A DNA stretch of 64,000 nt, from positions 23,785-87,784 of the forward strand of contig NZ_LZKJ01000144.1 in NCBI RefSeq assembly GCF_001672775.1, given 5' to 3'. The notes beneath the pieces were generated by a model. That model was not told where the DNA came from. It was given only the letters and a program-made list of their open reading frames with translations, and searched no databases. A program made the translations under genes and the position numbers. Below are positions 35,238-43,906 of this stretch, in pieces. The DNA is from Mycobacterium kyorinense (GTDB lineage: Bacteria > Actinomycetota > Actinomycetes > Mycobacteriales > Mycobacteriaceae). Every line of letters begins with the position of its first letter. The stretch's first letter is position 1.

Positions 35238-36255
35238 CGCGGCCGCGTGCGGCGACGCCCAGGCGCGCCCGTAGCGTGTCGTCATCCACCAATGCGGTTA
35301 GCACATCGGCAATTTCGGCGGGGCATCCGGGCCGCACCACGACACCGGTGAGGCCGTCGGTGACGACCTCGCCGATGCTGCCGACCGTCGTCGTCACCGG
35401 CACCAGCCCGTAGGCCATCGCTTCCAGGAGCGCCATCGGGAGGCCTTCGTCGCGGCTGGGAAGCAGGAAAATATGAGCGCTGCCAAGCAATTCGTCTCGC
35501 GCCGCCGAGTCCATCCAGCCCGGCACGTCGATGCGGCCCGTCAAATCGGCTGCGGCGACCGCGGCTCGAACCTGCTCGACGTCGCCGTCGCCGGCCAACG
35601 TCACGCGCAGTCTGGCCCGCACCGCCTCGTCGAGCACACCGATGGCGGCAATCACGTCATAGCTGCCTTTACGCTCCCCTAACCGCCCGACAGCCACGGC
35701 ATGCACCGACTCGTCCCCGGATTGGTTGACTGCGACGTCGGGGATCTGAACGGCGTTGGGTAACACATCGATTCGTCTATCGGATAGCTGTAGTCGGTAG
35801 GCGTATTCCTCGATGTGACGCTTGCCCAGCACCAGCCACTGATCGGCGACCAGTAGGCGGCGCACCACATGCTTTGCGACGTGCGGCAGGCGGTCGAACC
35901 AGCCACCGAAGTCATAACTGTGTCCGTGCACCACCGCGGGAACACCGGCCAGCCGCGCCGCAGCCAACGGTAGCGCTTTGCGCACGACGCTGCCGCCATG
36001 CGCGAGGTGCACGTGCAGCACGTCAGCCCGCCGGCACAACAGCACCCAAGTGGCGCAGAGCATTCCACGCACACCAGTCGCCAGCCGCCGGTGCAGCGGA
36101 CCGTCCACGTACGTCGGTACGACCGTAACCGCGAATCGGTCGTCGGGATGTGCCGCCATCATCGCAGCCACGGTTGCCATGCCGCCCCTGCTCAGCGCAC
36201 CGGCCGGCGCCGGGCCGACCACCAGTACCCGCAGCCGGTCTGCCATGTCCGTCAC
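35152..36255 (-). CDS. Glycosyltransferase family 4
   Basis: A 367-residue GT4 enzyme, last gene of the leftward operon. Motifs are RVLVVGPAPAGALSRGGMATV at the acceptor side (here ending in GGMATV), AVGRLGERKGSYDVIAAIG, LAGDGDVEQVRAA and PSRDEGLPMALLEAMAYGLVP (E-x7-E). It probably adds one sugar of the repeat unit. The GTG at 36255 overlaps the stop of the Wzy-like gene (GTGA). An ATG 9 bp further on (MADRLRV) is an alternative start. Confidence 0.86.
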   Translation of the reverse strand: MTDMADRLRVLVVGPAPAGALSRGGMATVAAMMAAHPDDRFAVTVVPTYVDGPLHRRLATGVRGMLCATWVLLCRRADVLHVHLAHGGSVVRKALPLAAARLAGVPAVVHGHSYDFGGWFDRLPHVAKHVVRRLLVADQWLVLGKRHIEEYAYRLQLSDRRIDVLPNAVQIPDVAVNQSGDESVHAVAVGRLGERKGSYDVIAAIGVLDEAVRARLRVTLAGDGDVEQVRAAVAAADLTGRIDVPGWMDSAARDELLGSAHIFLLPSRDEGLPMALLEAMAYGLVPVTTTVGSIGEVVTDGLTGVVVRPGCPAEIADVLTALVDDDTLRARLGVAARGRARHFGLDGWYERLGQLWMQLAGDRPVLR

Positions 36256-37661
36256 CGCGACATCCCGAACGCCATCGCCGATCCCAACGCCATGCCGAGC
36301 GTCAGGGCGTTGGCCGGGTCCTCAGGCAGGGGGTCGACGACGCACATCGCCAGCAGTCCAATGCTGACCGCCGCACTGATCTTCGCCGGCGCCGACGCGC
36401 GGCGCAGCGCCTGGACGACGGGCACCACTGCGAACATCGCGAATGCGGCCATTCCGACCGCTCCGGCCTTGCACAGCCACCACAGATAGAAGTTGTGCGA
36501 GTAGGTGGTACCCAGTGTGGCGGTGAACTCGTCGGGGTCTTTTCCGAATGGTTGCTGATAGGCGTAGCCCAGCCCGTGACCGAATAGCGGTGCTTGGCCG
36601 ATCGCACGGTAGAGGTTGGCATCTTCGGCCAATCTGGCCTGGGTCGAGGAGTCCGCGGCCAGTGCGCTGCTCGAAACCCCGCCAAGCACACGATGATTGA
36701 ACGCGGTAAACTGATCGCCGAGCCAGGCCCCGGCGGTTGAATGCTGCAACAGAAACAGCGCCCCGGGCACCGTCACGGCAAAGATCGCCACACTGATCGA
36801 CGTCAGCTTGACCGTGCGTCGCAACGCCGACCAACTGTTGCTGGTGCCGAAGGCGACAACGGCCGCCAATCCGACTGCGATCAGCGTGTTACGCGAGAAC
36901 GCCAACAACGGGATGAGTAGCGCAGGGGGGCCCAGCGCGAGAACAACCCCGGGCCGCACCCGCCCCACGATCTGCGCGGCCACCAGGGTGGCCAGTACGG
37001 CGATGGCCGGCGTCAGGGTGTTGGTGATCACCCGGGTGGCTTCCGCGGCGCCGGTGGTTCCTTCCAGGCTTTCGGCCCGGCCGGCCAAGCGGATGACGTG
37101 CAGGGAACTCAGCACGGATATGCCCGCCGACAGCCACAGCGTCACGGCGACCACCCGAACGGTTCCGCTGATGTAGCCCCCGTACACCAGGAGCAGCGCC
37201 AGTACGAATCCGCCGACCATTTCCAGCAGCAGCGTCGCTTCGTGCAGCACCGCGGCAGGGGCATGGCCGGTGGCGAATCCGGCCGCGGTAAAGAAGAAAA
37301 CGGTGCCCAGGAACATCAACGGCAGCGCAAACGTGGATAGCCGCAGCCGCACGATCGGGATCAGGTAACAGATGCCAAGCAGCAACGGCACATGGTGGCC
37401 GTAGATGGTCAGCGGACCGATCACTTTGCCGGGAGGCAGGCCCTGGGGTAGCGACGCACATCCCAAAAACAGTGCAACCCAGCCCATCATCTCGGGCTTG
37501 GTCCAGTACAGCACCAGGCAGAAGGTCGCGCCGATCAGCAACACCCCCTGGGTGGTGTTGCGCACCGAGAACACGCCGAACATGAAGCAGCCGAACAGAA
37601 ATGCCGCCCGCATGCCGGTAGTCATGGCCAGCTGCTGCCGGCGGGTGGCGTAGAGGATCAC
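36252..37661 (-). CDS. wzy: Wzy/O-antigen-ligase-like polysaccharide polymerase
   Basis: A 469-residue polytopic membrane protein with about 11-12 predicted hydrophobic helices and a long extracytoplasmic loop in the second half (LLQHSTAGAWLGDQF to KDPDEFTATLGTTYSHN). The loop holds PLFGHGLGYAYQQPF and TTYSHNFYLWWL, the pattern seen in WaaL/Wzy-family proteins. In the context of a flippase and a Wzz-like protein, a polymerase of lipid-linked repeats is the best reading; a ligase is the alternative. It is coupled by GTGA overlaps to genes on both sides. Confidence 0.85.
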   Translation of the reverse strand: MILYATRRQQLAMTTGMRAAFLFGCFMFGVFSVRNTTQGVLLIGATFCLVLYWTKPEMMGWVALFLGCASLPQGLPPGKVIGPLTIYGHHVPLLLGICYLIPIVRLRLSTFALPLMFLGTVFFFTAAGFATGHAPAAVLHEATLLLEMVGGFVLALLLVYGGYISGTVRVVAVTLWLSAGISVLSSLHVIRLAGRAESLEGTTGAAEATRVITNTLTPAIAVLATLVAAQIVGRVRPGVVLALGPPALLIPLLAFSRNTLIAVGLAAVVAFGTSNSWSALRRTVKLTSISVAIFAVTVPGALFLLQHSTAGAWLGDQFTAFNHRVLGGVSSSALAADSSTQARLAEDANLYRAIGQAPLFGHGLGYAYQQPFGKDPDEFTATLGTTYSHNFYLWWLCKAGAVGMAAFAMFAVVPVVQALRRASAPAKISAAVSIGLLAMCVVDPLPEDPANALTLGMALGSAMAFGMSR

Positions 37662-39202
37662 ACCGAGCGCAGCCTGGCCCGGTGGGGCTTACGCCAATAG
37701 GCATGAATCGCCGCACGGGTGTGCCGTGGTATCCGGGCATCGGTCAACACCGTGCCGACGACGTCGGTACCGGCCGTGCGCAGCGCATGCAGCGCATCTT
37801 TGACTTCGTCGATGGTGGTGCGTCCTGCCCGTACGACCAGCACGGTGACTTCTACTGCGTCGGCCAGCAATCCGGTGTCAGCGGTGGCCAGGGCCGGCGG
37901 TCCGTCGACGACCGTCCTGCCGAAATGTGTCGACAAGCCGTGCAGCACCTGCGGCAATTGCGAACTGCGGGGCAAGGTCTCGTCACCGCGAGCAGTCCGC
38001 GCCGCGAGCAGGAACAGATCCTCGACGGGTGTCGCGCGGACAGCGTCGAGGGCGGTGGCAGGATCGACCAACACATTGGCCAGGCTCATTCCCGACTTGA
38101 CGTTCAGTAACCCGGCCAGGACGGGCCGGCGCACGTCACCTTCGACAAGCAGCGCCGTCTCGCCGAGCTCAAGGAATGACAGAGCCAGATTCAACGCGGT
38201 TGTGGTGCTGCCCTCGCCGCCGAATGGTGCTGCCACCAGCACCCGGCGCGCTTCGGGCCCCATCACCCGCAGCAGCCGGGTCCGGAAGCTGCGCATCGCG
38301 TCGTCGAACGCTCCGTCGGCGCCGAATCGTAAGGCCCCGCTGCGGCGTCCGGGCAATTCGGCCAGCGTCGGTGCGCCGGAAAGCTCTTCGAGCTGTTCGC
38401 GGTCACGCACGGTGCGGTCGGCGGCCTGGCGAGTGAGCGCTACGGCGATGCCCAGCAACAGACCGGCCACCAGGCCCATGGCCATGTTGCGCATCGGCAC
38501 GGGCTTGATCGGAAAATCCGGGATGCCGGGTCGTTCGATCACCGTCGCCCGCACCACCGGTAGCGGTGCCGTCAGCGGCGCCGGCAGTGGGGCCGGCTGC
38601 GCGACACCGGCTCGCTGGGTCGACTCGAGGGACGTTGCGTCCGAAGACTCTTCGCTGTTCAGCTCGGAAGGAAGTGCCACCGGGGTTGGTAACGGAACTG
38701 GAGGCGGCGGCGGAGGCGGGTCCGCGCCGAGCGTAGGGACCATCGCGGCGAACGCGTCAGCCATCGCGGTGGCCAGTGCTGCGACCCGTTTGGGGTCTGT
38801 GTCTTGCACCGTGACGGTGAACAACATGGATTTCGGCGTGAACGACACGTGAGTTTGGCTCACCAGAGCATCGGCAGTGGTCGGGGCGTGGTACTCGTCG
38901 ACCGCGCGCTGCGCGACCGCGTGCCCGCCGGCGATCTGGGCGTAGGACGACAGCCGTTCCTGGACCGCTTCGGTCCCCTGGTACACGTCGCCGAGGTTCG
39001 TTTCGCCGGAGAACGAGATCAAGATGGTGGCCGACGATTCGTAGCTCTTCGTCTGGAAGGCCGTGACGGCGGCAGCGCCCACCAGGCACGCCAGCAACGC
39101 GCCCGCGACAAGCTTCCAATGCCTGGCCATTGTCCGGGCAAAGGTACGGAAATCCACCGATAACCTCTCTCGCAGTTCGCGTACACGCGAATGCCCTAGC
39201 AT
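37658..39202 (-). CDS. Wzz/bacterial-tyrosine-kinase-like chain-length protein with altered Walker A
   Basis: A 514-residue fusion of a Wzz-type copolymerase and a cytoplasmic BY-kinase-like domain. Membrane helices lie near 30-49 and 239-257. The segment between them carries a Pro-rich stretch (161-175). The nucleotide-binding domain begins near 300. Walker A reads APFGGEGSTTTALN, with Ser332 where the invariant Lys of PGEGKST is expected. Walker A' is LLVEGDVRRP (Asp356) and Walker B is VVDGPP (431-436). No C-terminal Tyr cluster is present. It probably sets chain length without normal ATP-dependent phosphorylation (inference). The ATG at 39202 lies 44 bp after the glycoside hydrolase stop. 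Confidence 0.85.
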   Translation of the reverse strand: MLGHSRVRELRERLSVDFRTFARTMARHWKLVAGALLACLVGAAAVTAFQTKSYESSATILISFSGETNLGDVYQGTEAVQERLSSYAQIAGGHAVAQRAVDEYHAPTTADALVSQTHVSFTPKSMLFTVTVQDTDPKRVAALATAMADAFAAMVPTLGADPPPPPPPVPLPTPVALPSELNSEESSDATSLESTQRAGVAQPAPLPAPLTAPLPVVRATVIERPGIPDFPIKPVPMRNMAMGLVAGLLLGIAVALTRQAADRTVRDREQLEELSGAPTLAELPGRRSGALRFGADGAFDDAMRSFRTRLLRVMGPEARRVLVAAPFGGEGSTTTALNLALSFLELGETALLVEGDVRRPVLAGLLNVKSGMSLANVLVDPATALDAVRATPVEDLFLLAARTARGDETLPRSSQLPQVLHGLSTHFGRTVVDGPPALATADTGLLADAVEVTVLVVRAGRTTIDEVKDALHALRTAGTDVVGTVLTDARIPRHTRAAIHAYWRKPHRARLRSV

Positions 39203-39246
39203 TGTGTCTAATATCTATGGGAATCGCAAACCCTACGTCGCACTCG

Positions 39247-40929
39247 TCAGGGGTTGGTTGCGGTGCTCAGCGCGCTGATCGGGATGTCAACCGACGCGAC
39301 CGGGTACCACCCCGAGCTGTCGCGTCCGTCCCGTGCCAACTGCATGGGCGGGTAGTCGACCACGTGAGAAGCCCCCGGTTTGTGTTGCTGCCAGCCGACC
39401 GCCGCCTGCAACGTGTAATGACCCGGCGCTAAGCCGGCCACCTCGACATCTACCGACTCGGTCGTCGACGCCGGGACCGGCTCGTCGCCGGAGTGATCGC
39501 CAACCAGGGTTTGCAACGTTACGGTCGACGGCAGCATGCGGATCACCGCACCAGAGGAATCGATGAGGCGGTAGCCGGGCACCCATTTTTCGGTGGCGGC
39601 GGCCGAGCCGTGGTTGGTCCAGCCGACTGCGATCGATGCCACCCCGTTGCGGAGCGTCTCAGACCCCGATCTGGCTTCGACCGAATACCGGTAGCCGGCG
39701 AACACGTTGGCTTTCCACCACAGTGCGTACAACGCCGGGTCCATGGCAGCGGACGCTGCCGCATCCGGGAAGTTGATGCTCGACGTCATCGACACGTGAT
39801 ATTTGACGACGTCGCTCAGGCCCTTCTGGTAGTAGTCCTTGGGGTTGGTCCCCGCCGGGAGTTGACACCACTCGGTGATCACCGGTGCCGCGGACAGCCG
39901 TTCGCGGAATCGGTTGACCAGCGGGTCGTCGGACTGCACATAGTAGGACTTGTCCGACTCCGCCCACACCGGCAATGGCGCATACACACCCAGGCAGTCC
40001 GACCGGATGCCCACTGGTGCGGCCAGCTTTTCGGTGACGTCGTCGGCGAACAATTCGCGAACGATCTCCGGATTCTGCGGGGTGACCACCAGCTGGGTGT
40101 GTGGGAAAGCGTCGACGTTCGCGGTAACCAGCCGCTGGATGGAGGCCTTGGTGACGTTCTGGTCGCGGAACTGGCTGAAATACCCGAGTGCCGTGATGCT
40201 GTCTTCCGGCGTCGGCCCCGGCGTGCCCAGCGCGTCACGCAGGTAAGCGTTGTGGTTCTCGCTGAAGTCGCCGTACCCGGAGAACTCGAACACGCTCAGC
40301 CGTTCGTCGCGATCGTAGCGGCGGCCGAGCGCCGCCAGCAGCTGCTCGAATCCGGCCAGATACTCGGGACTGTTCCAGTTCGGTACGACTTGCGTAACCG
40401 CTTGCGCGCCGGGGCCGCTCGTCGACGCGGGGTAAGTGGTGGTCGTTCCGGGCAGCCCGCGCACCCAGTCCGGTATCGCGACGTTGGTGTTGTCCGGGTA
40501 AACGGCATCACAGCAGGAGTTGTAGGAGTACACCCGCAGCGTCAGCCGGACGCCGCGGCCGGCCAGCTGCGCCAGCGTGTCGTCGATCAGGCTGAAGTCG
40601 TATTTGAGGTCATCGGGCGCATCGGGCCCGAGCGTGTTCGGGTCAGTCGGCTGCAGCTGCCGCCAGGACACGCGCAAACTGGCGTCGTACGACGTGGGCC
40701 AGGGCCGGTAACGCCGCTGTGCCGGGTTGCTTTGGGGGAAAAGTGGTTTCAGCAGATCCTCGTACTGCCCGCGCAGCGGGTTCGCCATCTCCTGCACGGT
40801 GTGTGGTATCGGCGGAGCGCTCGTGGCAGCCAGCGGACCGTCACGTCGGGCGGCACCGCACCCACCCATTGCGGCCAGCACCGCGCACACCACGACGACT
40901 CCGGTGATGTCACGGATCCGGCGAATCAT
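39247..40929 (-). CDS. Lipoprotein glycoside-hydrolase-like protein (probable Rv1006 orthologue)
   Basis: A 560-residue exported lipoprotein: a hydrophobic signal ends in AMGGCGAAR with Cys24 as lipidation site. The body looks like a TIM-barrel glycosidase of the DUF4874/DUF4832 type (SLRVSWRQLQPTDPNT, LTLRVYSYNSC, VFEFSGYGDFSENHNAY, APVITEWCQLP) followed by a beta-rich C-terminal domain (YTLQAAVGWQQHKPG). Enzymes of this kind in exopolysaccharide loci trim or turn over the polymer. By strand, length and place between metG and pabB it corresponds to Rv1006 of M. tuberculosis (inference from memory of that map). ATG 40929 is 5 nt after the GGDEF-EAL stop. Confidence 0.8.
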   Translation of the reverse strand: MIRRIRDITGVVVVCAVLAAMGGCGAARRDGPLAATSAPPIPHTVQEMANPLRGQYEDLLKPLFPQSNPAQRRYRPWPTSYDASLRVSWRQLQPTDPNTLGPDAPDDLKYDFSLIDDTLAQLAGRGVRLTLRVYSYNSCCDAVYPDNTNVAIPDWVRGLPGTTTTYPASTSGPGAQAVTQVVPNWNSPEYLAGFEQLLAALGRRYDRDERLSVFEFSGYGDFSENHNAYLRDALGTPGPTPEDSITALGYFSQFRDQNVTKASIQRLVTANVDAFPHTQLVVTPQNPEIVRELFADDVTEKLAAPVGIRSDCLGVYAPLPVWAESDKSYYVQSDDPLVNRFRERLSAAPVITEWCQLPAGTNPKDYYQKGLSDVVKYHVSMTSSINFPDAAASAAMDPALYALWWKANVFAGYRYSVEARSGSETLRNGVASIAVGWTNHGSAAATEKWVPGYRLIDSSGAVIRMLPSTVTLQTLVGDHSGDEPVPASTTESVDVEVAGLAPGHYTLQAAVGWQQHKPGASHVVDYPPMQLARDGRDSSGWYPVASVDIPISALSTATNP

Positions 40930-40934
40930 CGTTA

Positions 40935-42782
40935 CTAGATCGCGCCCAGCGTCAGGGCTTCGCGATCAGCCAAAAACGGCATCGGCATCCAGCCCGTGGC
41001 GAGCAGCGATTCCATGGCCTCGGCCGGGATCGGACGAGACAGCAGGTATCCCTGAGCGCGGTGACACCCGTGGCGCATCAAAGTCAGTGCAGCAGCCGGG
41101 GTTTCGACGCCCTCGGCGACCAATTGCAGGTCGAACGCCTCAGCCAACCCGATGATCGCGCGAACGATCGCCAGATCGGTGGGGCTGGTGCCGAGCTCAC
41201 GCACGAACGTCGTATCGATCTTGAGCATGTCGACCGGAAGGGATTTGAGGTAGGACAGGACGGCATAGCCCGTGCCGAAGTCGTCGATCGCGATCTGGAC
41301 TCCTACCTCCTTCAGCTCCTCGAGCGTGCGTCGAGTGGTTTTGATGTCACGCACCATTGCGCGCTCGGTGATTTCCAGACATACCGAGCCGCTGTCGATG
41401 CCGAATTCGTCGATGACGTCGGCGACGCTGCGGACGAAGCCGCGGGTCACCAGCTGAGCCGGCGAGACGTTGATGCGCAAACAGGTGCTCTGGCCTAAAC
41501 CGCGTGAGCGCCACTGGCTGAACTCGGCGCAGGCGTTGCGCATCACCCACCGACCCAGTTCGCCGGCCAAGTTCATCGACTCCGCGACACCGATGAACGC
41601 ATCGGGGAGCAGCAGACCCCGCTTGGGGTGGCGCCACCGGACGAGGGCTTCGGCCGCCACGATCGCACCGCTCCACAGGTCGACCTCCGGCAGGTAGTGA
41701 AGCACCAACGCATCGTCGTCGATGTCGCCCTGGAGGTGGAGTTCGATGTCATGGCGCAGCGCGTTCTCGGCGGACGCGTAGCCCTTCGACACGGCGATGT
41801 CGTTGCCGCCGGCCCGCTTGGCCGTCAAGACGGCTTCATCAGCGCGGGCAAGCAGGTCGGTGGTGTCGTCGCGGCCGGGCAGCCCGACCGCCACCCCGAT
41901 GCTGACGGTGGAGGTGATGCTGTCGCCGGCAATCGCCAACCGGTCGCACAGCATCGTCCGAAGCCGTCGCGCAAGTGCTTCCGCGGTCTCGGTGGACATC
42001 GACCGTTCCGGGATGATCACGAACTCATCCCCGCCGAGTCGAGCGATCATGTTGCGGCTTCCCACGCTGGCACGCAGCCGTTCGGCGAACACCTGGATGT
42101 ACCAGTCACCGGCGCTGTGGCCGAACCGGTCGTTGATCGATTTCAGCCGGTCGAGGTCGAGATAGAGAACGGCGACGGGCCCGTGGTCTCTAGTCGCGAG
42201 CCGATCCGAAAGGTGCGCAACCAGGGCTCGCCGATTGTGCAGCCCGGTCAAGTCGTCATGGCCGGCCAGGTAATGCAGCCGCTCCTCGGCGGTCACGCGG
42301 GCCTGAAGATGGGCGAACAGCGACGCGACTGCCTCCAGCGTGTCGATCTCTTCCGGCTTCCAATTCCTGCGGCCGAATTTGACGAACGCCAGCATGCCGG
42401 TGGTCACTTGCCCGGATATCAGCGGTGCGCAGGCCACGGTGGGCGGTGCGACATGGCGGCTGCCGGCGATCCGGTACGCCCGCGCCTTCTGATCCGGCTC
42501 GATCACCACCGGTTTCTTGCCGTCTTCGCACAGCGCGAAGATGGGGTCGGCGCTGCTGAATGGCACTACGGCCAGCGGATCGTGATCGGTCACCGGCCGC
42601 GGTGGCCATTCTGCGACCAGTTCCGATACCCGGAGGTCATGATCGTTGTGCCGCAGAAAGCTGGCGTCCACGTCGAGCTTGCGAACAAGGTGAGCCAGTA
42701 CCTGCTCACTGACTTCGCGCACATTGGCAGCGGTCGCCATCATCAGCCGGGCGGCAACGGCTGTGACCAAGTTACGCGCCAC
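40935..42782 (-). CDS. GAF-GGDEF-EAL cyclic-di-GMP protein (DcpA/Rv1354c-like)
   Basis: A 615-residue soluble protein with an N-terminal GAF-like domain (about 20-165), a GGDEF domain with intact GGDEF at 250-254, and an EAL domain with EALVRW at 378-383, DDFGTGY at 499-505 and AEGVET near 547. Both diguanylate cyclase and phosphodiesterase activities are possible, as described for Rv1354c. The RxxD product-inhibition site is absent before GGDEF (GSRN there). It heads the leftward polysaccharide operon, so its product is made together with Wzz and Wzy. The start is GTG 42782, close behind AGGGAGGA. Confidence 0.93.
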   Translation of the reverse strand: MARNLVTAVAARLMMATAANVREVSEQVLAHLVRKLDVDASFLRHNDHDLRVSELVAEWPPRPVTDHDPLAVVPFSSADPIFALCEDGKKPVVIEPDQKARAYRIAGSRHVAPPTVACAPLISGQVTTGMLAFVKFGRRNWKPEEIDTLEAVASLFAHLQARVTAEERLHYLAGHDDLTGLHNRRALVAHLSDRLATRDHGPVAVLYLDLDRLKSINDRFGHSAGDWYIQVFAERLRASVGSRNMIARLGGDEFVIIPERSMSTETAEALARRLRTMLCDRLAIAGDSITSTVSIGVAVGLPGRDDTTDLLARADEAVLTAKRAGGNDIAVSKGYASAENALRHDIELHLQGDIDDDALVLHYLPEVDLWSGAIVAAEALVRWRHPKRGLLLPDAFIGVAESMNLAGELGRWVMRNACAEFSQWRSRGLGQSTCLRINVSPAQLVTRGFVRSVADVIDEFGIDSGSVCLEITERAMVRDIKTTRRTLEELKEVGVQIAIDDFGTGYAVLSYLKSLPVDMLKIDTTFVRELGTSPTDLAIVRAIIGLAEAFDLQLVAEGVETPAAALTLMRHGCHRAQGYLLSRPIPAEAMESLLATGWMPMPFLADREALTLGAI

Positions 42783-43014
42783 GCGTCCTCCCTACCGGTA
42801 TGGCGCGTTGCGTGACGGTTGCCGCCACACCTGGTCGCCTGAGAGCTATTGGGCGCCTGTCTAATTAAGTATCTGGCCGGACAAGCTTGGTGGCGCCACA
42901 TGTCAATTAACTAGTGCGTTTATAAAAACACAAGACCCTAGTGAGCTCAATGCCTCGCAGCCGGCTGCTGCAAAAAGCCGTTCTGGTGCCAGACGTTTCG
43001 GGTCGGCTAGGGTT
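42783..43014. promoter_or_regulatory. Divergent control region of the leftward operon and fkbM gene
   Basis: The part proximal to the GGDEF-EAL gene is GC-rich; the middle is AT-rich. It contains two similar motifs, TGTCTAATTAAGTA (42858-42871) and TGTCAATTAACTAG (42901-42914), a TATAAA at 42921-42926 that could be a -10 for fkbM, and a perfect 12-bp palindrome GCAGCCGGCTGC (42957-42968). No promoter can be assigned with certainty to the leftward operon. Confidence 0.4.
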
Positions 43015-43039
43015 GTCCTCCGCAAACTGCAGGGAGGAC
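43015..43039 (+). promoter_or_regulatory. Hairpin covering the fkbM ribosome-binding site
   Basis: GTCCTCC (43015-43021) pairs perfectly with GGAGGAC (43033-43039) across an 11-nt loop. The second arm contains the Shine-Dalgarno sequence of the ATG at 43048. In mRNA the stem would hide the ribosome-binding site, suggesting translational control. Confidence 0.55.
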
Positions 43040-43047
43040 CACCGCAG

Positions 43048-43833
43048 ATGCCCATTGTCGTATCGACCAAGCGTCGGCTCGCGCCCCTGGCAAAGGCAAT
43101 AGCGCCACGCTGGTTCTGGCGGCGCAAATACGCCATTTTGCAACGCCTTAGCCAGGGCGATCCGGAAATACAGCTGGTGCAGTCGCTTTGCGATCCGGAT
43201 CGCATCTCGGTGGACATCGGGGCCGACGTCGGTGAATTCACCATCGCAATGCTGGCGTCATCGCGGTCGGTGATCGCGTTCGAACCGCGGCCCGCCCAAG
43301 CGCGTGCCCTCAAAGCGATGTTCAACGCCGTCAATGCGGCAGTGCGAATCGAGGCGGCGGCATTGTCGGACAGCCCCGGTGTGATGGCGATGCGCGTGCT
43401 GGAATCCGACCCGGGACGGAGCACCATCGACAGTGGGAATACCTTGACCGACGCCGACGGTTCGATCCGCACTGTCGGCGTCCAGGTACGGCGGCTCGAC
43501 GATCTGGGCTTGCACAACGTCGGATTCATCAAGATCGACGTCGAGGGTCACGAACTCGCGGTGCTGCGGGGCGCCGCCGACACGCTCAAACACAATCGGC
43601 CCGCCCTTGTCGTGGAGGCCGAAGAGCGCCACCATCCGGGCGCAGTGCCGGCGATCGCCGAATTTCTGGCTGGCCTGGGCTACCGGGGCTACTTCGACCT
43701 CGACGACGTCCGTCGTTCTGTCGAGGACTTCGACCCCGAACAGCATCAGAACCCGGCGAACATCGGCACCCGGGAAGACGGATGGGCGGCCCGCGGCGTC
43801 TACGTCAACAACTTCGTCTTCCTGCCGGAGTGA
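43048..43833 (+). CDS. FkbM-family methyltransferase
   Basis: A 261-residue SAM-dependent methyltransferase. Motifs are ISVDIGADVGEFTIAML (SAM site), VIAFEPRPAQARAL, GFIKIDVEGHELAVLRGA and RPALVVEAEERHH, all typical of the FkbM family, which commonly O-methylates sugars in polysaccharides and glycolipids. It is divergent from the leftward polysaccharide operon and likely acts on the same product (inference). GGAGG 10 nt upstream of ATG 43048 lies in a possible sequestering hairpin. Confidence 0.88.
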   Translation: MPIVVSTKRRLAPLAKAIAPRWFWRRKYAILQRLSQGDPEIQLVQSLCDPDRISVDIGADVGEFTIAMLASSRSVIAFEPRPAQARALKAMFNAVNAAVRIEAAALSDSPGVMAMRVLESDPGRSTIDSGNTLTDADGSIRTVGVQVRRLDDLGLHNVGFIKIDVEGHELAVLRGAADTLKHNRPALVVEAEERHHPGAVPAIAEFLAGLGYRGYFDLDDVRRSVEDFDPEQHQNPANIGTREDGWAARGVYVNNFVFLPE

Positions 43834-43847
43834 TCTGGGTCACGCGA

Positions 43848-43874
43848 TGTCACGTTCGCTGCCCCGGCGGTGTC
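43848..43874 (+). promoter_or_regulatory. ECF41-type promoter
   Basis: TGTCACG (43848-43854), 16 bp, then TGTC (43871-43874) agree with the published ECF41 target pattern (TGTCACA and CGTC) at 6/7 and 3/4 positions. It lies upstream of the flavoprotein-sigma factor pair, as expected for autoregulation by the ECF41 sigma factor encoded there. Confidence 0.6.
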
Positions 43875-43906
43875 TCAAGGGCACAACCCGCAAGAAGGAG
43901 ACAGCT

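Noticed and set aside
41976..42045. Allosteric inhibition site of the GGDEF domain
   Set aside because: The residues before GGDEF read GSRN instead of RxxD, so no inhibition site is claimed.
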